This document shows positions 11,009 to 25,960 of a DNA stretch of 55,016 nt, piece after piece. Origin of the DNA: Byssochlamys sp. IMV 00236. Taxonomy: Eukaryota > Ascomycota > Eurotiomycetes > Eurotiales > Thermoascaceae. The translations under genes were made by a program, and so were the position numbers. Below the pieces are notes generated by a model that searched no databases, was not told where the DNA came from, and worked only from the letters and a program-made list of their open reading frames with translations. Every line of letters starts with the position of its first letter. Within the stretch, counting starts at the first letter, position 1. The stretch lies in NCBI GenBank assembly GCA_001931875.2, contig MSJH02000672.1:1-55016 (forward strand), given 5' to 3'.

Positions 11009-12211
11009 ATGGAAGAAATACCCGCGTTAGAGAAGGAGAAGGAGAAGTTAGATAAGGACGCCAAGTTAGCGAGGAAGAAGCTAAAGGACAAAGGGTCTTT
11101 TGATGGAGACTTTTGGACTTCTGCTGCAGACGTCGAGGAAATGTATCTTCGAAAGACTCGGGTGGCTTCTGAAATATCACTGTCGAAGTTCAAAGGACCA
11201 GATTCGGCATGGGCAAAGAGTGAAGAAGCGCGCAGCTTATTTGAGCAAATTCGCGCTCAGGAATATCGTGTTCGATCATTCAGCGCTCAGAGCAAAGCTC
11301 TCTCTCTCGATGACCCGAAGAGAACCTTGCGCGGGTCATTTATGAAGTTCTTTACCACGAGTACTCTAGGCCTCGGCATCCAAGAAGGTTCCGGGGCAGG
11401 AAAGAGAGACTCGACCATCCAGAGCAGTTTTCGGTCAAGACTTCTGGAAAAGTACGAATCCCTGGACGAGACTGGAGAGTATGCCTGGTGCCCCATACTT
11501 CACAAATTTATCGCAAAGGAAAATACCACAGCAGCCCATCTATTCTCATACAAACATGGCCAAGTGTCTATGGACGCAATCTTTGGGAAACAATCCTCCC
11601 CTGAACTCTTTTCAGAGAAGAACGGCTTGATAATCAGCACTGTCATCGAGAAAGTGTTGGATACAGGAGTCTTGGTTATTGTTCCAGATTTGCCAGACAA
11701 GCCAACGCAGAAAGTGTTGACGCGCTGGCTGAATCAGGACATCCGCGATTTCAAGATCCGAATCATTGACAGAGAATGGTCCAAACTAGACCACGGCATT
11801 GAGGAGAAGGACAGCGGAATAAAATGGAGAGATCTAGACAATAGGAAGCTGAAATTTATTGGGAAATTCCGCCCAGAGGCAAGATACTTATACTTCCACT
11901 ACTGTCTACAGGTCCTACGTCGGGCTTGGCGTGCAGGACCTGGCCAACATGCTGCATTCACGCTGAAGGACGAGCTGGGAAGGCCCATTTGGGCAACACC
12001 TGGGAGATATATCCCAAAAAACATGCTCCTGGCTTTTGTGGAAGAATTAGGCCACGAACACAGCGACCTGCTTATTGCAGCGTCAAGGCGCCGGGGTCGC
12101 CCGAATATCCTTCTAGATGCTGCTGCCGCACATATTGCCGATAAAAGTGAGAGTGAGAGCGAGAGTGAAAATGAGGAGGACAATGGGAATGAGAGCGAAA
12201 ATTATGACTAA
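11009..12211 (+). CDS. HNH-nuclease-domain protein (fungal HNH_2-like family)
   Basis: Single-exon 400-aa protein. Residues 1-30 are a Lys/Glu-rich coiled coil. At about 160-235 is the HNH_2-like core: WCPILHKF, then TAAHLFSYKHG (first His), an FG segment, and SEKNGLIIS (central Asn) followed by hydrophobic strands (VLVIVPD). A conserved-looking RPEARYLYFHYCLQVLRRAW follows at about 290-312. The tail is an acidic Ser/Glu repeat (SESESESENEE). HNH domains coordinate one metal and can cut DNA. In fungi such proteins are common, variable between strains and mostly uncharacterised, so catalytic activity is not proven here. Start is the first ATG after an in-frame stop-rich leader; a missing upstream exon cannot be excluded. 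Convergent with the flavoprotein gene downstream. Confidence 0.75.
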   Translation: MEEIPALEKEKEKLDKDAKLARKKLKDKGSFDGDFWTSAADVEEMYLRKTRVASEISLSKFKGPDSAWAKSEEARSLFEQIRAQEYRVRSFSAQSKALSLDDPKRTLRGSFMKFFTTSTLGLGIQEGSGAGKRDSTIQSSFRSRLLEKYESLDETGEYAWCPILHKFIAKENTTAAHLFSYKHGQVSMDAIFGKQSSPELFSEKNGLIISTVIEKVLDTGVLVIVPDLPDKPTQKVLTRWLNQDIRDFKIRIIDREWSKLDHGIEEKDSGIKWRDLDNRKLKFIGKFRPEARYLYFHYCLQVLRRAWRAGPGQHAAFTLKDELGRPIWATPGRYIPKNMLLAFVEELGHEHSDLLIAASRRRGRPNILLDAAAAHIADKSESESESENEEDNGNESENYD

Positions 12212-12513
12212 AATGCCACAGTGTCAATTAGATTACTTTGTATTACCTACGCCAATAAGCACACACCGATCATTTATCAGAGCTATGAAGCTTCATCACC
12301 GATGCTCATAATTTGTATCTCTCTCCCCCCCTTAATCCTATTTTTGCTTTCTCGCGTTTTGTCTTGGTAGCTCCCGGAGGATGATGGAATGCTTAGCTAC
12401 TAGTCCGAGACTTTATACTAATTTCGTGCCCTTCCCGTCATCTGCATGACGATGTATTGCTGTTTGAAGTTACAACAAGTTGACAGTCCCCCCATGTGGT
12501 CGTCATTCGTGCT

Positions 12514-16833
<4,320 letters not shown>

Positions 16834-19200
16834 TTATAGGTTTCCAAGATCCCACCACGCCGATCCTTCAATATCTCCTACCGCAGGCGCTGAACTATGA
16901 TATCCTAGTTCGCTCACATCACCAAATTGTGCGGAATCGGCCCACAACCACGGCGTATTGAACATGAGACTATCGACAGGTGCAATTAATCTGTCTGGGG
17001 AGGTATTGTTACCGGAACGATCTGAAGTTGAAGAGGTGGTGGTCTTGTACAGTGGTAGAGGCACAGCCTGGCCCCCATCAGCTGTGTTGACTGTGACCTC
17101 CGGTGATGTTGTAACTATTATCTCAAGGACGGAGTTTTCCTCAGAAGACTCACTGGCGCCTCCTGGGATGAGGGAGGGGTGCAGTATACTGGAATTCGAC
17201 GTCGCTTGAGAATATTTGTCAGTGCAGCTGAATTGTAATATATCCCACATCAGTGGTATATTGAGATGAATCTTTGATGTCACCCAGTCATCGTGGTTCA
17301 CGTTGCCTGATCCGGATGCAATTTGCGTTATTCTGTCGACAGTATGGCTCTAGATACCATCAGCTACAATCCATAGATATCGCAGGGGACATACCAAAAT
17401 TTCGCAAGCATGAGAGAAGTGTACGAAGCTTCTCAAAAAGTCTCTCGATTTTGCTAAGTCTGCTCTTGACTTGTATTTGAGTCTAGAATCAGCCGCACAG
17501 CAATAGTATAGTTGAACGGTAGCTGCAATCGCAGCAACGTGTGCAAAGAAAGGATCGGAGAGTTGCAACCCCTTTTCCGAAACCATATCAATCATGCGAA
17601 CAATCCACGTCGCATGCAGCAGGACCTGCTCTGAAGATCTCCTCCAAAAGCTGTTTGGAATGGCGAGATTAGAATTTCGCTGCGATGCCATGATATACAG
17701 AAATGGATGGTTCAAGACGGTAAGGATCGCATGATACATGAACTGAAATTTCAGCCAGGGAACCCAATAAGCTCGATTGACCGCTACTTCCTCTGATTTG
17801 CGCTCGTAGAACCGCACAGAATCATATCTGTGGCAAAGCGGAGTTCTGTTCTCGATCTCGGTGAGGTCGGAGAGCACCATAGAGTACATCGACTCATGCC
17901 GCCAGGGCTCTTTTAGGCGATTGCTGGCACAGTAAGATACGTATGTTCTTACTTTACTCCAGACCCATCCACAATGTATTGTCATGCTCCATATCCCTAT
18001 TTCGGTTCCTGCTGGGCAGTCGACGGTGTCTATGGGCAGAGGTGGAGGGTTTGGCCCAGGCTCATTCACCAGTTGCCTATCCGTACAGTTGGGGAAATAA
18101 GGAGGGCGCCAAGTCTCCGTTGGGACACTGAGTAGACCGCTCTGTTGGCCATACGTCTGCTCTAGTAGCTGGAGACTCCAGAAGACTCTCTTCTTGCGCT
18201 CCATATGTGGATCCTTGAGACTGTATGCTCTGTCGTGGTCCAGCATCGCTGATCGGCAAAGTTGAAAAGCAAGGCCGAGATAGAACCGACCAAGCTGCAT
18301 CTGTCCATCTGTCGCAATGTCAACATCAAACTTGATTTCTAAAGAAGGCAGCTCACAACATTCATACCTACGAAAGAAGAATAAGACAGTAAGCATAAGC
18401 TTTCAATTGTTGCCAGCTCCACCGTACCGTTTGCAATGCGGATCATGACCAGGCCCCTCGCATTCTCAGCGTAGTCATACTCCTGGTCGCGCTCGTCAGA
18501 AAATCGCATTGTAAGCGCCAAAACACTGCAAAGTAGTTCTTCGGAAAGGGACGCTAGATCTCCGAGCTCTTCTAAGTTGAAACACCAGATCGGTTGTCTG
18601 TGGCAGTGATCGAAATAAAGACTTATTGCTGTAGCAATTAGCATTGATGAATGTTGCGGGCTCCTATAGTCACAGCCAGAATCAACGAGAGCCGTATCAT
18701 TGGTACTGTAGCTTGACCCAGTAGTTGCAGAATTAGCAGTGGCGGAGGACTGTATCCCTGGGCGTTCGCTAGCTTCTTCAGATACTTGTCGTTGACGTGT
18801 CGTCCAAGTTGGTCTATGACACTTGTCAAAAGGCTTTGCGAAATCAGAGTCCTAGATGGTAATACATGTTACCGTTTAATATGAGATTGACCTTCTCTTC
18901 GAGCTCTGCCAGTCTATCTTTCTATGAAACCAGTTAGCTTATGGCAAATTGCGAGGCACGAGATCATATACAGATTGACTATCTATCGACGAGACTCTTG
19001 CCACAGGTGTATAGAAACACTGCTGGTTTAGCCGTACACAGCACGAACAGGCAGGCTTCTCTCCCGGACAACGTGTCTTCTTTCGCCTGGATTAAGTTAA
19101 GCTTGGCACAGTGAAAATGGATGCGGAACTGCTAGAACCTGCAGTTGAGACAAGCATGGTTGGAGCGCAGCCTGCGACGTGTGCCTTCCGGTGGCGTCAT
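16834..19200 (-). CDS. Zn2Cys6 transcription factor of the betaine-type cluster
   Basis: Six exons (minus): 19200-19139, 19086-18972, 18921-18873, 18784-18368, 18308-17395, 17349-16834; 690 aa. Exons 1-2 join to CLNCRRKKTRC, CPGEKPACSCC and CVRLNQQC: a perfect Zn2Cys6 pattern, split after the second cysteine as in the 7592 regulator. Exon 3 is a coiled coil (KDRLAELEEKVNLILN). The fungal TF domain follows (ISLYFDHCHRQP, ESLCLLSYSSFV/DGQMQLGRFYLGLAFQL, VFWSLQLLEQTYGQ) and ends at DRITQIASGSGN and PLMWDILQF. Introns 18309-18367 and 17350-17394 have GTATGA and GTATGT donors. Uncertain points: intron 1 has a weak GTTCTA donor, and intron 3 could be 88 nt (18785-18872) or 40 nt (18851-18890) with the frame kept either way. 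Its place between the oxygenase and flavoprotein genes suggests it controls them. Confidence 0.85.
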
Positions 19201-20169
19201 TATTGGAGTAGTTTCAAATCGCAGAACAGAACACAATCAGACAAAGAGATAGTTACGCAGCAAGATATAGATACTTGAGGCATTTGGTAGGTTAAAAGGC
19301 AAGAAGGACGATCCGACAATAGAGCCGAGAGATGGGAAAGCTACAGCTGATGACGAAAACCACGAGTCTCCCGTTTCTCTGTTGAGATCTGCTAAAGAGG
19401 CTGGTTGTATGTATATACAAGAAAGTCCGTGCTTTGACCATTTTCTCCGAAGAGAAGCGTCTGAAATTCTCGACGCTTTGGCTGGCCTCTAGGGTGCGAT
19501 GGCTAAAGGCGGATTTGTTGTCCATCTTGGGTTAGATACTCGATTTTTAACGGAACCAGCGGGATATTGTGATGCCAATTTCAAATTTGATCCAAATAAG
19601 AGGGGGGGTTGTGGAAAATTTGAATGTATCGGTCTTTGCAGCATTAGAACATACCTTACCCCGCAAGATACCCGTAACCTCATTCTCTCGATACAGCAAA
19701 AGTTCAACGAAAGTCTGAAGATCACTCCACCAGCCACTTATGCATTCGTTACTAGGTAATTACGTACACTGCCAGTCATACGCCCCGTATTCTCTCTCCA
19801 CTAATTTGCGCCATATCAGTCACTAATGAGAATTAGTTAGCTAGTTAGTTTTATTGACAGTCCATATTGCGCGGACTGTTGTAGTCCATCCATCAATAGA
19901 GCGCTAATAATGTCTGTTGATAATATCCGTTTTCCATACCTCTTTTACCGGGGCCATACTTGCCATAGGCAGTACCTGCAGTGACTCTTTACAATTATTA
20001 TCCTACAAACTACATCTTTCAGGCTACGAGGGAAGAGGGTAGATACGTCCATCAATAGCAATAGTAATTCCTCAATACACTATCCTAAAAGAGCCAACGA
20101 CCGCAGAAACAATGTAGTCAGATCGGTTAATACGTATAACGCGGAAAGTCGGGCAGATACATATGTCCT
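19201..20169. other. Intergenic region between regulator start and Rieske stop
   Basis: About 970 nt. Apart from the doubtful 86-codon frame at 19499-19759 nothing is recognisable. A minor TTAG-type repeat occurs near 19836-19850. Confidence 0.5.
19499..19759 (+). CDS. Hypothetical small protein (doubtful)
   Basis: An 86-codon frame beginning MAKGGFVVHLGLDTRF, with an in-frame TAG just upstream of the ATG. The composition is protein-like (GGCGKFECIGLCSIR, then an amphipathic LILSIQQKFNESL), but there is no signal peptide, membrane segment or known motif. It lies antisense to the surrounding cluster. It could be chance. Confidence 0.25.
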   Translation: MAKGGFVVHLGLDTRFLTEPAGYCDANFKFDPNKRGGCGKFECIGLCSIRTYLTPQDTRNLILSIQQKFNESLKITPPATYAFVTR

Positions 20170-21492
20170 CTACCAAGCAAGATTCATAGCAGGCTGAGCC
20201 GCCAGGTTTGAACGACATTCACTGTTAGCTTGACAAGCCAAGTTTGAACAGAACTGGAGATCCTGCTCGGTAACTGAAGCAGTTTTTGGCAAAGCCTGTC
20301 GAGCGGGCCATATCTCTTTCTTCGCTTTCTCTTCGCGCTGATGATGCTCAACCAGAATGTCTCTCACCAACCCCTGGAAGTACAATGGTCCCTTCTCCAT
20401 CCGCGGATGAATTTCGTCGTTGACTAAGTCACCGGCATTGAAACCCTTTTGCGTGAGGTCACAGAGACGTTTGTCCTCTGACATAATACGTTTAAATATT
20501 GAGTTTATAAGCTCAAAGTCCGCGTCACTGCAGTTCTTATTTCGATAAACCTCATACCTCGTGATCGATTTTGTGGGCGAGATGGGCACAAGTCTCTGGA
20601 TGAAGAAAGAGTGCGGCCTATGTATGGTCAGTAACAGTAAACATCTTATAGATATGTGTACATACGAGACAGTCATAGAGACGTTAGGGAAATAGTAAGT
20701 GCTAGCGGTTCTGAGTCCAGTGGCGATCTGCTCTGCTTTGGAGTAGGCCTTGTGGATAATACCCCCGGTTTTCGTATCAACGGAGGATCCGGCGAGGTCT
20801 GTCGAAGATTGAACATCAGGGTGTGCCGTCTGACGATGATAACATTCGTTGTAGTTATCAGCCAGAATCTTCCAATTGCAGCTTCCTTCTATTTCCCATG
20901 AGTGGTCAAACGTGTAATCATCCCATTTGATGTCCTCAAATCGGGATTGTATATCGATACCCTTGAAATCATCCTCCCATGAAATGTGTGGCATTTCACC
21001 GGAATCCAGATTGACCCAAATAAATCCGTTGTAGTCTATATGGACATGGATAGGCAGGAGTCCGTTCTGACTCTTGTCAAAGCCTTCCAGGTCTTGGTAT
21101 CCCGGTGCCTTCGCAAGTTTGCCATTCAGACCGTAAGACCAGCCATGATATTTGCACGAGAAGATCCTGGATGATCCTTGTTCCTCTGTGACTACCGGAA
21201 ACGCACGGTGTCGGCAGATATTGTGAAATCCATTAATCTTTCCCTCGCGATCTCGAACAAGTACATACTGATAGCCAGCAACATCGTAACGTAACCAGTC
21301 ACCTGCGTTAGGAAGCCTCAGCTTATGGGTCGTGAGGAGCCATTTTCTAGAGAATATAGCCCGTCTCTCAAGCTCAAATATTTCTTGAGAAGTATACCAT
21401 GACGCAGGTAAGGCCTTCAAAACACCTTTGTTCTCGTTCGGTGAGTCAGACGTCACTTGGCCGCCAAGGTATTTCCAGAGTGATGCAGCCAT
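20170..21492 (-). CDS. Rieske non-heme iron oxygenase, choline/betaine monooxygenase-like
   Basis: Exons 21492-20666 and 20617-20170; the 48-nt intron (20618-20665, GTATGT to ATAG) leaves no stop if retained, but its removal gives SMTVS-PHSFFIQRLV. The 424-aa protein has a Rieske centre C-R-H (93-95) with CKYH (113-116) and the catalytic iron site in ILADNYNECYHRQTAHPD. The pattern matches alpha subunits such as plant choline monooxygenase, glycine-betaine monooxygenase and stachydrine demethylase. These use O2 and electrons from a separate reductase to hydroxylate or N-demethylate quaternary amines. M at 21492 is preferred over an upstream ATG at 21540, whose extra residues are hydrophobic and not family-like. 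The reductase is not in this window. Exact substrate (choline, glycine betaine, carnitine, proline betaine) is undetermined. Confidence 0.88.
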   Translation of the reverse strand: MAASLWKYLGGQVTSDSPNENKGVLKALPASWYTSQEIFELERRAIFSRKWLLTTHKLRLPNAGDWLRYDVAGYQYVLVRDREGKINGFHNICRHRAFPVVTEEQGSSRIFSCKYHGWSYGLNGKLAKAPGYQDLEGFDKSQNGLLPIHVHIDYNGFIWVNLDSGEMPHISWEDDFKGIDIQSRFEDIKWDDYTFDHSWEIEGSCNWKILADNYNECYHRQTAHPDVQSSTDLAGSSVDTKTGGIIHKAYSKAEQIATGLRTASTYYFPNVSMTVSYVHISIRCLLLLTIHRPHSFFIQRLVPISPTKSITRYEVYRNKNCSDADFELINSIFKRIMSEDKRLCDLTQKGFNAGDLVNDEIHPRMEKGPLYFQGLVRDILVEHHQREEKAKKEIWPARQALPKTASVTEQDLQFCSNLACQANSECRSNLAAQPAMNLAW

Positions 21493-23499
21493 CGTGGTGG
21501 AAAATGAGTATAGTCTGAAGAAGATCGATAATATCAGCACTTAGAGGAACTTTGGGTCGTCGAGATTCTCACCTATCGCTCGAAGATGAGTGCCTTGACA
21601 TGTCATTATAGAAGATCTCTTATAGATTAGCCATTGCCTGTGACCTCCAAACTACCGGGGGTATAGCAAGAAGAGAACAGGAACGGGCTATTGTCCGTGT
21701 GGGAGTGTCCTGCGATGTTTTGGGATAATACTGGACTTTTGGGGTTAAACTTGCCCTTATTGGTCCATGTAGTAATGCAAGCTTGCTAGCCCTCTCTTTT
21801 GGAGTGGTCTTGCAGAACTGGAGTGGCGCCAGACACGGCTCACTTCACGGTTTGCCATCCGATCTCACCAAAATGAACCTGGGGAAGGGTCTGGATGCCA
21901 ATGTGGGTTGTACCGATTTCGAATTAACGGTTGCTATAAGCAGGTAATAGCTCATGGGCCTGATGATTTACCCTATCGAGGCAATCATTCCTTTCGCTCA
22001 GTGAGAATGTCCTTATTCTTGTGTACGAAGACTGAACCGCCATCCTCCTAAGCACATGCTCCGCGATGGAAGGAGTCGGCATACTTAGCTCCGTGTCAAT
22101 TACGAAAGAAAAAGATCTTCCATGAGATAGCCAGTATAGTATACTAACTATAAGCTTATTAGATACAATAAACAAGACAATAATAGTGGTTCACCCCGTA
22201 AATAAAGTTAAAAGTACACAGATTCATCGAACACGCGCTATCCCGGCAGCTTGCATTTGTATAGGCCGGCTTTTGTAACCGTCTACCGAGCCGTCTTGGC
22301 GGGGTGTGGCCTGTGACATGGATCAACAGGAGATATGAGAATTTATTCATCGGAGAGAGCATACTTAGCCTTTTCTGGTAGTGAAATCCCTAGATGTGCG
22401 GACTTCCTTCAGAATGTATGTATGTACATACATCCCACGAACATATAATATACTCAACCAGCCGCTTATCTATACCTCACAGTTTCATCATATGATTTAT
22501 ACCTCTATATTAGTATTAAGATACTATCTAAATCCTTACCATATTATGAGTATCGACGCAGTCCTGAAATAACACATACTGTACAAATTATTTATTATTA
22601 CACACGATAACAATAACTCTTCTTGTAGTTGTTTTGTATATCCACATTCTATTGATCCATCACAAACCTCTAGATGTACACGTCTATGTATTACTAATGA
22701 TCATTTGCAAGTAGCTATCGTTTTATGGTCTTGTTAATCCAGCCCTTCCTATTTTATCGGGATGTCTCTCTGATGGCGAACGCAGCACGTCATTGACCTT
22801 AAGAGTCGATCATTCAGAGACTAAATTGCAGACTTCTGGCTAAGACTTCACATCAAGAAAGACAGTGTCTCCCCATAATATTTAGCACGTTGATGAAGTT
22901 TTACTTACTGGAAAATTAATAGTTTCTCCTATTTGATGTTTCTGCGAGTTGTATACATAAGGCACTTCGGCTGATTTTTAAAGCGGTCAGGTTTATCTAG
23001 CGCAGTGAACTACACAAGGTACATGGTGTTTGTCTGAACAATATATTTTAGACACTAAGGTGTAAGGTATATCGCCTAGTAGAAAGGTTTAACTAATACG
23101 TCAAGCAGGCTCAAATACCACCCACACATTCCAGGGTGGGAATGGCCATTATGATAAGACAAAAGAGAAAGCTATAAACCTCATGCGGCTCTCCGTTAAA
23201 GATCAAGGACAAACAGTCCGCCAAGAATGGAATGGGTATAATGCTGGTAAATGATCATGGTAAAGAAAGGTGAACGTCCAGGAACATGATAGAATAGACA
23301 TCGCGTGTCTTTAAACAGGAGTAAGATGCCGAAGTGTGAATAACGAAAGTGCAAGATGAACATGGGGTTGAGAATAAGTAGATAATCTCAAAGGTTATGA
23401 AGAAATGGGAATACTGAAGGTATCATAGATTATCGCATGAATAGGCGTGCTCATAAATGTTGCACACCTGCACCATAATGTGGTCGGCGCAACGGGAGT
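21493..23499. other. AT-rich intergenic region
   Basis: About 2 kb. The first 300 bases form the Rieske promoter. 22100-23100 is strongly AT-rich, with a 16-bp perfect palindrome at 22418-22433. No gene is recognisable; the 3' end of the LIM gene adjoins at 23500. Confidence 0.5.
22414..22433. repeat. Short ATGT/ACAT palindrome
   Basis: ATGTATGT followed by ACATACAT, a perfect inverted repeat of the same unit as the longer element at 4423-4466. Confidence 0.85.
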
Positions 23500-25603
23500 T
23501 CATATTACTATCAATTTAGTTGTCCTTCGTTCGGGGAATCGACGGGCACCACCAGGTGCTCCTAGATAGTCCCTCGGCTCAGGGCGAAGCCGTGGGCCTC
23601 TGGACGAAGGGCCAGGGGGAGGGCCATAAGACTGCGCAAGAGGAGACGATGGCATTGTTGGTCGTCTGCGTCCCGGTAAAGGTGTAGATGCTGCGGCTCT
23701 CCTAGCATCACGCTCACAATAAACGTGGCCGTTCCATTCAAAGTATTCTCCTCTGAGGACAATTCGACATGTCCGACACTTCAGGCAATCAGGATGGAAC
23801 TTGGGGCGGTCACTTGAGCCCCTACCCGCTCTTTCGTTAGTTTCTAGATATTGTCCCTCGATCCCAGTATTGCAGGTCGCACACAAAGAGCCATTCAACT
23901 CATGATAGTGCTGAGCGCAATATGGGTGGTCGTCTAGGACGTAAAAGTCGGCTGTTTGGAATGGTGCACGACAGGTATAACAGACAAAACATGTCTTGTG
24001 ATACCGACCGGTAAGTCTTCCATCAGCAGAGGACACAGATTTCCCTGTAATGATCTGGTCACATCCACGACAACGCTTCCTTGGTGCCACTGGTCGTCGT
24101 GCCAGAGGCTCTGTGGCTGACCTCGTCATCGATGGACGGGGAACTGCAGGAGCATTGTCATGCTTATGGAGGTTATTGGACATAAAAGACAATCCACCTT
24201 GCTCCATAGCAGGATCCGTGGGGGAGTCAGGCATATAGAAGCTTTCGCCAATCTTGGGAGGCGCCAGGACTGAATCCTCACTGAGGACAGTTGTATCAAC
24301 ATTGTAGGAAGCTTCTTGCTTGTTCTCTTGGAAAGGCTGTAGTTCTTTGAGAACCATGTCCAGCTTGCTGAGATCAGAAGGCTTCCGTCTCGATGATCTA
24401 GAGGATACCGACGGCGCGCTGGAGAAGGAGCTTTGACTTGTAGTTTCCGAAGGCGACGAGCCAGTCGATGAAGTCGCATAGGAACCAAAAGATCGGTATT
24501 CCTTATTTTCTGGGATAGGAAGCACATCTCTCTCGGAGATGGTCGGCCGTCTTAGCTGGGATGCATCAGATGCTCCAGATGGTTTCTGGGGAAGTTCGTT
24601 AAGTGAATCGGAATTGTATCTTCCGTCCTGGGTAACGGGCAAGGTTCTGGTTCGGTGCAGTGCCAGAGATGGGCCCGCGGAACTACTTCTATACTCATTA
24701 TCGTAGCTTTGAGGCTCTTCGGTGATCTCCGAATCTGGACCGCCATATCCTGCTCGTTTCTGCTCGTTTCCGGGGACGGATGGAGATTCATATGTGAAGC
24801 CAGTCGGAAGACCAGAGGGCATTGGAGGCGCTTCATCATCCATAAAGCCGCGCGCTCCCCGTGAAACACTGCTCACGGAAGGACGTCTACTGGAATTTGA
24901 AGTCGATGGCCGAGAGATTGGATCACCAGGAGTCGATGAAAACGTCTGAGAGCTGCCTCTGGTGCCAACAGAGCCTTCCCCTCTATCACTTGAGTTTGTC
25001 TCTTGTTTAGACGCAACAGGCGATGCCATCTTCGGCTGCGGTAGAGTTCTAGACTTGGAAGGTAGTGGAAAGGGCGGAAATGCGCAATCCAGATTGAGGA
25101 CTTCCGGCGAAGGTCTCGGCAGCGGAGAGGTCACGGTTCGTTCTGGCCTGCGCAAGGGTGATTTATTTCCCGCTGAGAATGGACTGTATCTTGAACTGCT
25201 GCTGGCGGGAGTAAGTGGATCCGGGCGTAAGAAAGGCCGGTCTAGATACAGCATCAGTAGCTCTTCCATTATCAAAGAAATAAGCCGGACGTACTCGCTA
25301 CTGAAGGGTCAATTCGGGGTAAACCTGATCTCGAGGCTTTCGGTGAAGCAGTCCCCTGCACAGGTCCAGCATCTGGAGACCGGGGCGCGTAGGGAATTGG
25401 ATCCTCAGGATCTGGAGGCGGCGAGACAGGCGAAGCTGCGAGAGACCGTAAGTAAATTGACAGACAATTGCACACCACACAAAGCACATAGTCTCACCCT
25501 GTGGCACCTGAACACAGACATGCTCCGCCATCGCAGATATCTCAACTTCAGCATTGCAATTAGAGCATTTTATAGTGGGCAAAAGGCCCGCCATGTCCGC
25601 CAT
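23500..25603 (-). CDS. LIM-domain protein (paxillin-like fungal family)
   Basis: Exons 25603-25498, 25435-25295 and 25241-23500 give 662 aa. Introns 25436-25497 (GTGAGA to GCAG) and 25242-25294 (GTACGT to CTAG, CTGAT branch) are phase-consistent. The N-terminus MADMAGLLPTIKCSNC has a compact C-X2-C-X11-H-X-C zinc-knuckle-like motif. About 400 residues of Ser/Pro-rich, presumably disordered, sequence follow. Two LIM domains occupy about 471-597: CRGCDQ ... YHKTCFVCYTC ... YCAQHYH, and CATCNTG ... FHPDCLKCRTC ... YCERD. The tail is Arg/Pro-rich. LIM proteins of this layout bind cytoskeletal or Rho-GTPase partners at growth and septation sites; that role is inferred from the family. No catalytic domain (such as RhoGAP) is visible. 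Confidence 0.9.
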
Positions 25604-25930
25604 TGCGGTTTCTGTCCAGCGCGACGCTCGCACAAACACGCTATGTTGGACTGCACAACAATTAAGTGATCGAAGGCGACACCACTTCTCGTGCAGAGGT
25701 CCTCCGCTGGTGTACGACTTTCCGTCGACGCGAAAAGGTCGGGCAATCCAGTGCCTAAGCCTTTGCTTTGAAAGAAAACATGAAAAGAAAGAAATAGGAC
25801 CTTTCACAGTGAAGAGACGGGGGTAAGAATAATAGAGGGGGGGTCTGCGCGCGCTCGAGACAGTGCGTAAGCTCCAGTCGGAGCATTCGATGTAACGGAC
25901 CTGTTTGGCCCTACGGGAGATGAATCGGTC

Positions 25931-25960
25931 GATAATGGGTCTGATAATGGGTCTGATAAT
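25931..25960. repeat. 12-bp tandem repeat
   Basis: GATAATGGGTCT repeated two and a half times without mismatch, in the leader region of the LIM gene. Confidence 0.85.

Noticed and set aside
20618..20665. Reading the Rieske gene as one uninterrupted frame
   Set aside because: The 48 nt are divisible by three and stop-free, but they insert a hydrophobic segment into a conserved strand and carry GTATGT and ATAG splice signals, so they were called an intron.
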